DNA of 64,000 bases, taken from the NCBI GenBank assembly GCA_001414345.1, contig LLCB01000047.1, positions 1-64,000 on the forward strand, read 5' to 3'. Every line of letters starts with the position of its first letter. The stretch's first letter is position 1. Below, in pieces: positions 13,493-24,460 of the stretch. A program made the translations under genes and the position numbers. The notes under the pieces were generated by a model that was not told the DNA's origin, ran no database searches, and worked only from the letters and a program-made list of their open reading frames with translations. The DNA comes from Hymenoscyphus infarciens (lineage: Eukaryota; Ascomycota; Leotiomycetes; Helotiales; Helotiaceae).

Positions 13493-14683
13493 CTATAGCT
13501 TCTTCCGCACTTGTGACTGTAATGACTTGCATTTGTTCTTCAGATGACCAATGGATTCCAGGAATAAAGCATCGCTTTCCCATTGACCTACACTTTCAAC
13601 AGAGAAGATGAAATGATCGCGGACCCGCCCCAGTCGAACTTTATCCTTGAATTCATCCCACCGAAGACATTCTCTGCTGACGGTATCCTTCATGGCGTTC
13701 ACGACTACGGCTTTCTTCTCGCCTTCATGTCCTTCATATCCACTTCCTGCTTTTGAAGCTTCTTTCCTGGTGATGGGCTGCAATTCGATGACTCCTGGGG
13801 GGAAACAGCGGGAGAATTTCTCGGCATCTGCACCGATGATGGGGCGGAGGATGTCGATTGTTGGGAGGAGACGGTAGGAGGCTGGTGCGACGGGGGAATA
13901 TTTCGTGTGGTCTGAGCCTACTCCCAGGATTGCATCCATTTCGATGTCCAACACTTGACCGGGTCTCATCTTTGCGATAAGAATATCCGGGTACAAAGCG
14001 GTAATTCCTTCTGTCCCGCTGAAGACTTTGTCTTGGTTTCCGAAGTGTTTCCATACGATGTCTCGGGCGTAAACGTGTGCGTGGTGATACGCTTTTAAGG
14101 GATCTTTTTCGCCAGGTGCGGCATCGCGGTTATGTGTACATTCCACTTTGAGATGCAGGCGGATGGTGTTTCCTTCGTGATTGATTTTTGCATTTTCCTC
14201 CTCCTTGTCGCCGGGTGGCTTGCACCAACTTAATTTCCGGACACCTCCTGGGAGGGAAAGAGGAATGAGTCCTAATCGCGCGGCCAGAACTTCGTCTTGT
14301 ATTATGGAGGTGTTGTTGAATATGTAAACTTTTTCGATAGCTAGTGAAGGGATTTCTCCAATCATGATTCTGCGGAAGGCATTGGCGATCGAGGCATCGA
14401 CGCCGATGAGGGAGAATTCGGTTTCCAGACGGCTGTGTTTGTGGAATACGACGGAGCAAGCTTCACGGAATTTTTCGATGGACCAGGCGTGGTCTTCGCC
14501 TGGCCAGTGGCCGGGGAAATCGGTGGAGGTTACGTCTGTTACTGTTTCGAGGTTCACGCCGACGACCTGGTGAAGGTTTTGTTAGTTTTCTGCTGAATCT
14601 GCGGATGGAGGTTTTCGGGTTCTTACTTTCCGGCGATCAAGCTCTGCTTGGCTCGCGACAACTTTGGGTCCATTGGGTGCCAT
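13493..14683 (-). CDS. rpc40: RNA polymerase I/III subunit AC40 (RPAC1)
   Basis: Reconstructed as complement(13493..14566, 14627..14683): 1131 nt, 376 residues. The first exon (19 codons) ends GTAAGA and the 60-nt intron ends CACCAG, phase 0. The protein is the alpha-like subunit shared by RNA polymerases I and III, which heterodimerises with AC19 to nucleate assembly. The alpha motif is clear: FSLIGVDASIANAFRRIM, then GEIPSLAIEKVYIFNN and LAARLGLIPL. Downstream PVAPASYRLLPTIDI and FIFSVESVGQW match the second half of the alpha fold. The length is slightly above the usual 330-350. Start is an ATG in fair context (AAAAATGGC). The gene shares a 371-bp divergent promoter with the complex I gene. 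Confidence 0.93.
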
Positions 14684-15054
14684 TTTTGCTTCGCGATGTT
14701 GTCACGATATGGCGGGGTCTGGGAGCAAGTTGAGTCGCAAATATGGAAATTTTTATTAGACAGGGATTAGTAAGGATAATCGATATTCCGCTCCGCCCAC
14801 ATTCATCCAATCAGCGTCTCCCAGACCTCTGCCAAATTCTGCCCACCCTATTGGCTAAAGTCCTTCAGAGCACTCTTAGCTCAATTTGTAAATCATCAAC
14901 CTCGACGATACAAGCTCGGAGGCGACATTGACGTCGCTCAAGCATCAGGACGCCCGCACATACATGGTCGCCTCAATTGGCATCAACTGAACAGCAGACG
15001 ACCCAATTCTGGTGACAGACACCAAACACCTCTACTCCTGGTCCTCAAAACACA
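14684..15054. promoter_or_regulatory. Shared divergent promoter region rpc40/nuo49
   Basis: 371 bp between divergent start codons of two constitutively needed genes. It contains an inverted-CCAAT (ATTGG at 14850) and CCAAT (14808) element; no other site is assigned. Confidence 0.5.
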
Positions 15055-16593
15055 ATGGCAGCTTCTCTCGCCCGGCTGGCCGGCCACAGTGCCAAACGCC
15101 TCTGCTTGCGACCCGCACTCCCACGATCCTCGCGAGCCTTCACAGCCCTCCCATCTCGAAGACATGCCGCTCCCTACGAAGGCACGAAACTGGTTCCTAC
15201 CGATTCGAATTTCAGCCATCCTACGTCCTCCGATACCCAACACATCAACTACACACCCGATGCGAATTTGGATGAGGGCGTGGTGGAGGATAGGAAGATT
15301 AGACATTATACTGTGAACTTTGGGCCCCAACATCCTGCTGCTCACGGTGTGTTACGTTTAATTCTGGAGCTCAATGGAGAGGAGATTGTGCGATCCGATC
15401 CGCATGTGGGGTTGCTACATCGAGGAACGGAAAAGTTGATTGAGTACAAGACGTATCTTCAAGCGCTGCCATATTTCGATCGATTGGATTACGTATCTAT
15501 GATGACCAACGAACAATGTTTCTCGCTGGCCGTGGAGAAATTATTGAACATTGAGATTCCGGAGCGAGCCAAATGGATTAGAACGTTGTTCGGGGAGATT
15601 ACCAGAATTCTGAATCACTTGATGTCGGTGTTGTCTCACGCTATGGATGTTGGTGCTCTTACACCTTTCCTGTGGGGTTTCGAGGAGAGAGAAAAGTTAA
15701 TGGTATGCAATATTCATTGATTCCGCTGTCCCTGTGGAAAAGGACTGTACTAAATTTAATAACCAGGAATTTTATGAACGTGTGTCAGGAGCCCGTCTTC
15801 ACGCCGCATATGTCCGTCCAGGTGGTGTTCATCAGGATATCCCCGTTGGCCTGCTCGATGACATCTACCAATGGGCAACCCAATTCGGAGACCGTATCGA
15901 TGAAACCGAGGAACTTTTGACAGACAATCGTATTTGGATCGGTCGTACTAAGGGAATTGGAGTTGTTTCCGCCGCCGATGCGCTTAACTACTCATTCTCC
16001 GGTGTCATGCTTCGAGGATCTGGTATTCCATGGGATATCAGGAAGAGTCAGCCATACGACGCATACGGCGAGGTCGAATTCGACGTCCCAGTTGGAGTAA
16101 ACGGAGATTGCTACGACAGATATCTATGCCGTATGGAGGAATTCCGTCAAAGTCTACGAATCATCCATCAATGCCTGAACAAAATGCCAGCGGGACCCAT
16201 TCGAGTGGAGGACTACAAGGTTTCACCACCACCCCGTGCAGCAATGAAGGAGAACATGGAGGCATTAATCCATCATTTCTTGCTCTTCACTAAGGGATAT
16301 ACCGTTCCACCAGGAGAAACATATTCCGCCATTGAGGCACCCAAGGGAGAAATGGGCGTGTATGTTGTGAGTGATGGAAGTGAACGTCCTTATCGTTGCA
16401 AGATTAGGGCACCTGGTTTCGCACATCTCGGGGCTTTCGATCAGATCTCAAGGGGACATTTACTTGCTGATGCTGTTGCCATTATCGGAACTATGGATCT
16501 AGGTACGCTTCTTCTCTCGGACTCCCCACCTATGATCGTTTGATTGTATACTAATGAAAATCTTGTGTAGTGTTTGGCGAAGTGGATCGTTGA
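15055..16593 (+). CDS. nuo49: NADH:ubiquinone oxidoreductase 49-kDa subunit (NDUFS2)
   Basis: Reconstructed as join(15055..15702, 15767..16502, 16571..16593): 1407 nt, 468 residues. This core complex I subunit lies in the matrix arm of the mitochondrial inner-membrane enzyme and lines the quinone site. The N-terminus is rich in Ala, Arg and Ser without acids ([10 protein letters not shown]..), as expected of a mitochondrial presequence. Conserved blocks: [50 protein letters not shown] and the C-terminal [11 protein letters not shown]. The last exon is only 23 nt and supplies VFGEVDR-stop, restoring the family's invariant C-terminus; reading through the intron would give an unrelated tail. Confidence 0.96.
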
Positions 16594-19320
16594 GCTCTTA
16601 TGGAGTAGTGGAGAGGGGGTGATCATTGGAGTGATTTGTACATTTTGATAGAAAGAAGAAAAGAAATTCTCAATGATTGGTGGGGCGCATTATTCTCCTT
16701 TCTTATGTTTTTTTGTTGTACATTTGTGAGTGTGCTGGCAGTTGTTTAGTTAGCATCTTCTCTAGCATATGATACAAGGGGTTTAGAAGAATTTCTGCTT
16801 TTATGTTTTGTCTTGGTGCTTTTATTTCTTGTTTCCTTTTTAGGAACTCTGACTTGGGTGATTTTGGACACCACTTAGAGGAAAATACGTGAGGCGGGGG
16901 CGAGGATTTCGTCGTAACTTGATTTTCAGAGAGGGATTTTTAAAAGTGTTTGTTTATTGAAATTCTTTAGTATGTCGTTCGGTTCATCGTCACTTTAGCA
17001 TCTGGAAAGAGGTTCCTTGAAAAGTTTCGAGTAACCTATTTCTGCGACGGTTTATAAGAGAAATGGTATTTTCGGATCTTCCTTTTCTTAGTAAGAACTT
17101 ATCTAGATGCTTCTTAGAGCCGAGTTCTACGAATGCTCATAAGCAGAGACTATCGTCGCAGGTTTGTTTCTTTTATGGGAATCTTTGAGAGAGGTCTCGT
17201 GTAACAGAGTTCTTTGGCAGTTCGTTGAAGTTTGGTATCAGCCTATCTTCGTCCTTTTCCGAGAATTTATTGAGAAGTTTTGGTTGCTGTTGTGATACGG
17301 GGGAGTGGAGTCACTTCAAAATCGCCCCAAATATGCACATGAGGACCCCGGAAGGGAATAGAAAAACACTACAAGGTGTAAAACGGCTTTCTACCTCGCT
17401 TACATTACATCTCAAGCCATAACCACAATATGTGAGGATCCTGTTTCCATTTTCGCGGCGGACCGGGAGTATACGGCGTCCTCAATCAACTAGAATCAGG
17501 TAGAATTGGAGTAAGGAGTAAGGCGAGCAGCTCGCCCCAGCGAACCCATCGGATGACAACCCTCAACATTTCGTATCTCCGCCAGCCACCGCGGCAAAGA
17601 AGCCACGGTCACAGAGTCACTAGTCAGCCCCAGAGCCTCTGACCCAACCCCAGAAGTGCGTCGGAAATATTTTTCAAATTGGGTACCGCCGTCTGGCGAG
17701 GACGAGATTTTGGAGTAGATGGCAAAATGGATGGGCCTTGACAATGCCGAGACCCTCGAAGCATACCTGGAGTCGGAAGCCCTACTATGAAGTCCTTCGG
17801 AACAATGCCATCATACCATGCCTTAACGAGAACCTCAAAGACCTACATTGGAGAGTGCCCGGGCAGCTCCTAGTTGGTTTGAATATGGAAACAAACGCAA
17901 ATGTTCGACACCTGTGCCAAAGTTCAAGAGCTATGCTCGCAATGATGTTCATGGCAAAGACATGAGTAATTTGCGGTAATGCCGATGGCTCCAGACTGAA
18001 CGGCCCTCTTCTCGACGATACACCAGCTTTTCATAGACAAGTACGCCATGTTATTGTGTGGTTGCACTCTATAAGTCCACAGGGGTGAAATTTCAGTATA
18101 AGCTTCTTGGGGGCGAGGACTTTGGGGGCCATGATGTGTGTTATGATACTGTCAAGAATAAAATTGGCGAGTAGGCATTCAATGGGCATAACTGGATGGT
18201 TTCGCTGGAACACATGATGATATAATAACGATGGAAGTAATGCAGGTGATACAAATTAATGAACTCACTCAATTAGTATACTCTCTTCGATGAGTGGTGG
18301 CTTTGCTACAATCTACACTATATATGTTCATAGCCAAGAGTCGATTTTTCTCGTTCGATGTTCCTTCTTTGAAAGAAACTAACTGAAATAGCTCGAATAA
18401 TAACGTTTTTCAGTGTTTTTAAAGAACAGTAATTGGTAGTCTTCCTAAAAGTAACTAGTAGCTAACTCATAACTACCCTTTCGGGCCCCGGACCTAGTAG
18501 TAGCTTACTAGGTGACTTCTTAGGCGCCAAAAGTCGTTGCTACTGTTTCGTCTTACTCGACATTTAAAGTTTTACTTACGACTCAACTTTTCGGCCCCTA
18601 TTAGACCTTTGTGAATGACGATCATTAACTCCCAAGTAAGTTTTGAGTACTAAACTGGCCGATTCCCTGAAGTGCCTCGCGAGAGGAAAACAAAATAAGG
18701 TGTTCTAACTCTCTAACCTAGAAAATCTCAATCTGTGTTCCTGCCCTCGGCACCTACAGTACAACACCTTTACAAGAACCTCATTCACTGAAATCATTTG
18801 AAGTTTAATACAAAAGTATGCCAGGCGAGAAGAAGATGAAAATGTAGCTCGATCAAAGCAGTGGATAAATTTGCCAATATACCTCTAACAGTCTTCACCA
18901 ATACCCGATGATATTGCTTCAAGCTCTAAGCATAACAAGAAGCAAAAATTGACATCATATTTGTTTAATTTCAGCAGCTAAGTCATGAAACAACAATCGC
19001 GGAACCACCTAATTGACAGTTTATGCCTTCATCTCTAATTAGTATACCGCTTAAAAAAAGAGGTATTTCAGACAGGCATTTTCGTCAGTTAATTTTCACC
19101 ACTGCCTATCTTTGAGTGTATGCGAGTTTGATGCCAATATTTAGGATTACTGTATTACAACGCAAAGCTGAGTTTTACGAAGATTTTGTTTTACGGAGAG
19201 TCTGGAAATTGTCCCCTGTTCCTCCGTCAGTAAAAAGGTAAGTCAAAGTAGAAGTAGAAGTCCCGTACCTTTAGAAGAGTGTGAAACGCGCTCTTAGAAG
19301 GGTCTTAGTTCTAGTAATTT
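16594..19320. other. Gene-poor region
   Basis: The first 200 bp is nuo49 3' flank. Short open frames on both strands around 17496-17965 have protein-like wording but no recognised family and no consistent exon chain, so they may be a decayed gene. The rest (18240-19320) is moderately AT-rich with no feature I can support, and it grades sharply into the RIP block at about 19320. Confidence 0.5.
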
Positions 19321-20350
19321 CATTAGTTCCTAACTGCTCTTTATAGAAAACAGTTTTCTTTTAAATAGTTTAGATAATAAAGTTATTTAAGCATTTATAT
19401 GATATAGATAGTAAGTAAGAAGATTTAGTAATAAAAAGTCTTTGAAATAAGTTAGCTATTAATAACTTTTAGTCTAAATCTATAACTTTATATATCTAAC
19501 TCTTGTAATTATTCGAAATCTTTAGTAGTATATAATATAAAAAGATACTATATCGATTTAATATTTTTATATAAGTACTAGTCTTAAAAGATTAAACTCT
19601 CTATAGCCTCTACTAACTAAACTATCTCCTTCTTATTCTACTAAACCTAGTAGTAATCTAAGTATTCGCTAAAGAGTTATAATACCTTTATTATTACTAG
19701 AACGTCGAAATAAATATAAGTAAACAAAAGAGGTCTATTCTATATAGTTAAATACCTAGGATTATTTTAATAGATATAACTTGTTTTAATACTAAAGCTA
19801 TATTATATACGTTACGCTTTTTATTATAACTTTAATAAGTAATCTCTTCTAATATAAGAGAAAATTATTTAAGACTATAATTATTTAGAGCTCTTTATAT
19901 AGCTTACTCTACTAAGAAAGAGTAGTTTATCTTTATAGTAATAATCGTAATTATTCTAAACGTTCTTATAGAATTTCTACTAAGTTCTCGAAATTAATTA
20001 ACTTTAATAGAACGTATATTAAGATATAGTTTAGCTAGTTAGCTTATTAATACTATTACTTCTAATAGTATATCGAATACTTATAGAAACTACTTATTTA
20101 GAAAGCGAAGACGAAAGAATTTAGTCTTACTAAAATAACTAAGTTACTTTATAAAGTTTAATAACTAATTTAATTATATTATCTAAGTATAAATATATTA
20201 GAGATCTAGTTATAATAATTCTCGCTACTATTATAGTTGTTTTTAATTATATTATATCGATAGTTATTATAATAATAAGCGAAGAGATATAGCGTTATTA
20301 ATTACTACGATTAGTAGTAACTATAGAATATAGAATAGAGAATAAAGCTA

Positions 20351-21663
20351 TGACGGTTTCAGACCTGTCACGTGACTCCTCACCGCCTAGCAGAATCCTA
20401 TATATTAGTATCGTTTAGAGCTGTCTTCGCTCTTTATCTTTAGTTTTCGTGTTAATAACTATAAATAGACTACTTCTCTACTCTACTCCTACCTTATTAT
20501 TATATTAAACTAAAGGTTACCTTTCTTATTCTATAAAGGATTTAAAATATATTAAGCTCTTAATCTTACTTCTATTCTAGCCTCTCTACTACTAACTCTA
20601 CGACCCTCTTTTTTTAAATAGCTTCTAAATATCTATATATACGCTCTAAGACTCCCTTTTCAAATAGCTTCTAAATAACTACGTATATACTCTATAATCC
20701 TACGGCTTTAGTCCTCTTTATAATACTAACCCTCTTTAAATAGCTTCCTAGACCTCTCGCTAGCGACTCTTAAATTAATACTAAGCTTAAGACCCCTCTC
20801 TAGCGTCTTTAGACCCTCTTCTAGTATCTTTGGATCCTCTCTCTCTCTAGCGTCTTCGGACTCTCTTCTAGTATCTTTAGATCCCTTCCTCTAGTATCTT
20901 TAGATTCTCTCTCTCTCTCTTTAAATAGCTAGCATTTAACTATAAAATGCTAATAATAGACTCTAATATCGTACGCTAGGTATATAACTTTAGCTCTCTT
21001 ATTAAAAAGAAATATTAATACGCTTATATAATTAACGCTTCGATAAGATAGCTTATCTAGCTCGTTATTAGTTAATCTAAGCCTCTTACTAATAAGGAGC
21101 CTCTCTACGCCTCGACGAGAGTAGCCTTTTAAGCAGACCTTCTTACTTTTAGCTATATTATTTTCTAATAACTCTCGAAGCCTCCTCCTTCTCCTCCTCC
21201 TAATATTACGAAAGCTGATATTACGAAAGCTCTTAAAGCCTATACTTTAGTAATCGACAAAATCGTAGAAGTATATACTAGTTACTTAGCAGATTATATA
21301 GATTAGTATTAGAGAGGGAACATAGAGAGTTTTAGGTAACCTAGCGTATAGCTAGTATCTTACTACTCTTATAGAGCTAGTATCTCACAGCTGCCTTAGT
21401 AGATAGAAGAGCAAGAGTATAAGCAGCTAGTAGATATATAAATAGATAAGTATACTAGTTTCTAGAGCTATAAAGCTCGAAGGCAAGCTCTACTAAAGAG
21501 AGGGAAATATAACAGTTTTAGATCTATTACGTAACTCCTCACTACCTAGCAGAATCCTATATATTAGTATTATTTAGAGCTGTCTTCGCTCTTTACCTTT
21601 AGTTTTCGTATTAATAACTACGAATAGACTACTTCTCTACTCTACTCCTGCCTTATTATTACA
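20351..21663 (+). mobile_element. Short LTR retroelement (TRIM-like), RIP-altered
   Basis: Two direct repeats of equal length, 20351-20504 and 21510-21663 (154 bp each), differ only by C/T and G/A transitions. The left LTR still begins TG and the right one still ends CA. AAAGCTA precedes the left LTR (20344-20350) and follows the right LTR (21664-21670), a target-site duplication of 5-7 bp depending on where the ends are set. A purine tract (AAGAGAGGGAAA) sits just before the right LTR, as expected for a polypurine tract. The internal 1.0 kb has no readable gag or pol, so this is a non-autonomous element of about 1.3 kb. Strand is inferred from the purine tract. Confidence 0.85.
20792..20930. 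repeat. C/T-rich minisatellite inside the LTR element
   Basis: About five diverged units of 22-30 bp built on CTCTCTAGCGTCTTCGGACT / CTTCTAGTATCTTTAGATC. Paired variants (GCG/GTA, CGG/TAG) are again transitions. Confidence 0.65.
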
Positions 21664-23620
21664 AAAGCTATAGTTTATAGATTTTAAATTATAAATTACT
21701 AGATACTTTAAAAAACACTTATTTCCTAACTACGCTCTATACTTATACTCTCTCTCTTTTACTTAAGTAAGTTCCTAGAGTACGTCTTTCTAACTACTTA
21801 TCTCTCTTCTTCTATTAATCTTTATTACTCTTAGTAAATAGAATTAGAAAAGATAAGAATAAGATAGAAGTAAGAAAAGTAAATAAGAAGTAAAAAAAGA
21901 GAATAGAATAGTAATAAAGTCTCGTAATTACTCTATCTATTTAAGTGTTTTATATATTCTCTTCTACGCTTATATTAAGTGTAGTATAAAGGCTTTATAT
22001 AATTTCCTACTTTTAAGATCTCGATTAATTTCTCTTCTTCTTCGTCTTTTTATTAACTATAAGAATAGAAGAATTCTAGAAGTTAAAGAAGTATAAAATA
22101 GAAGCTAAGAATTAGTAAGTATATAAGCGTTAAGAAAGTATAGTAAGCGTATATATAATATATTATACTATTAATAAACGAAAGTATAAGCTTTCTAGAA
22201 GTAATAATTTATAATTAAAAACTTATAAAACTATAGCGCTCTACTCTCTAATTTTTCATTTTATAAGTAACTTAGAAATAATATTAAGTAAATTAAAAAC
22301 TACTCTATTTCTAAAAAAAAGTATATATATCTTAAGAAAGAGATATAATAAAATCACTACTTTAAATACTCTTATAGAAGTATTATTAGAGAAAATAGTT
22401 TTTCAAATAAGCTTATATAATAGAATTCTTTAAGTATTTATAAAAGACGAGTACTTATAATAGCTTAGATATACTAAACTCTAAAAACAACTAAATTATA
22501 AATTATAAATCGTAAATCGTAAAATATAAAAAGAGATTAGAATATATTTAAGCTACTAATTAGAGTAATCTTAATTTACTATTTATCTCTACTACTGTAT
22601 ATTCTCTCTTATTTATATACTCTAGTATCTTTACTCTTTACTTTCTTTAAGTTTCTTACTTCTATTTAAGTAAATTAGAAGATTCTCTTTTAGAGTACTT
22701 TTATTTTCTATTTTCTAAAGAAAAGAGAGAGAGAAAGCTTTAACTAAAAAAAGGCTTAGATTATAAAAAAAGTAGATAAATTTAAGCTTAACTTATAACT
22801 TACTATATTTTAGTAGTACGTCTTTTTTTTAAAAAGTTTATTTATTATAAATCGAGTATTAATATTTATTACTAAATTATAGGAAAAGACGAGTACTATG
22901 TACTAATTTTTTTAAACTTAATACTATTCTATATTTATTTCTTACGACTTAGTTTTCTAAGAGCCTATTTAGTTCGCGCTCTTAATTCGCGAATCTCTAT
23001 ATAAAAGTTAATTCGAATTAATTTAATTCGTAAACCTTCTTTTAAACTATAAATCCGTTTAGTAAGAAGCCTCTATATATAAATCGAATCACTTAAATCA
23101 AGCCTTAGTACTATATTCGTAAATCTCCTATATAAAAAAGCTCGATTCGTAAATACTACTCTAGAGATATATTTATAAATTAAACCTTTAATTCATTCGT
23201 ATCTTATACTACTATAGTATATCTACCTCCCTTGTTTAGTATAGTAACGCTATACTATTCTTAATCGCAGATATACTATAGTTGCTAGCGTAATAGCAGC
23301 TATATTAGTAGCTCTCTTTTTTAAGAATAACTTCGTCAAAAGGCCTTAGTATACTTCGAAGCTTTATAGAGAGTATTATTACTAATATATATTTTTAGAG
23401 ATTTCTTTTTAGTAAGTAATATAATATACAATTACTAAATAGTATAAGAATTCGATTTAAGAATATCGATTCGATTTATAAGCGAACAAAAAGTAGCCTA
23501 TACTAGCTCGATTCGACGAATAAATCAAGAGTTTAAAATATAAACTAAATAGGCTCTAAAACCTCTTAAATAACTTAACTCTCTTATAGTATATAGAACG
23601 AAAATACTTTATTCCTTCTT

Positions 23621-24340
23621 TATATGTTTTAGTAAGTACTTTTAAGAGATTAGATTTTTTGAAAGAGTTCGTATAATGAAATTATTTTAGGTTTTATAAT
23701 AAAAGATGCGTATTATTAAGATTTTATCTAAAGAGAGTATCGTCGTATCTCTATTTCTTTAAACCTAGTTTTCCCAAAACTAATCCAAACAACTGGAATA
23801 GCCGGTAGCATTTTAGACTGAAATACTCTAGGTCTCTCTTATATTTTTGTAAAAGTGATATCAAAAGAAAAGGTTTTCTGAAGTGGTTTATATAATTGAA
23901 CTTTTCGATGATTTATAAGAAAAGAGCTTTATTATTAAGAATTCATAAAAGGGAAGCTTTATTATATATATATATATATTCCTTTGAAGTTAGTTTCTCT
24001 AACACTCTAAAACACTTAAATTTTCAGGTTATTTATTAACTGAAAATGCGTTTTTAAGTGCCTTATCCGTATTATACAAGTTATGAAAGTACTGCCAAAG
24101 CAAAAACAATTTTCGAAGTGGTTCTATTAAGCATATTTTTAGGTGTATTATGAGAAGAGGGCATTATCCTAAGTACATTCCTTTGAAATCAACTTCTCTA
24201 GCCCTCTTAAACACCCAAACTCCCCGATCATTCATCAAATGAAAAAGGATGTGAACGCCCCATTTCTACTTTACAAATTTGCGGAAGTAACATCAAAGGA
24301 AAAGGTTTTTCTGAAAAGGTTGCGCGTAATAATTACCTCC
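23621..24340. repeat. Tandem ~200-230-bp repeat next to the 601-aa gene
   Basis: Three full units and one partial start at about 23621, 23845, 24074 and 24270. Each opens with AAGTxxTATCAAAxxAAAAG-type text, then a TTTTCTGAAGTGGTT-type segment, a TTATAAGAAAAG-type segment and an ATTCCTTTGAA/TTCTCTAxC core. Units nearer the gene keep more C and G; units nearer the RIP block have those positions as T or A. The unit seems not to encode protein. Confidence 0.65.
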
Positions 24341-24460
24341 GACCGTTCATCCACCAGGCCAATTGTCGTTATCCCCTTTGATTTCAAACAATGTATGAGG
24401 AAAACCTGATTCTGAAATGCATTATTCAGAATGTTTGGAGTAATGTAAATCTGTGATGCC

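Larger units (their letters stand above)
19320..23620. repeat. Second TA-rich RIP-like repeat block
   Basis: Composition as in 1-7560: stops in every frame and no open frame of 60 codons. It contains one clear LTR element (20351-21663) and a C/T-rich minisatellite. The other sequence is too degraded to classify. The left border is abrupt; the right border is gradual through a tandem repeat. Confidence 0.85.

Noticed and set aside
17496..17965. Two adjacent open frames that look protein-like
   Set aside because: Opposite strands, no shared splice chain, no recognised motif; recorded only as possible decay in the gene-poor region.
23965..23985. (AT)n tract as a functional site
   Set aside because: Simple dinucleotide run inside one repeat unit; no further structure.
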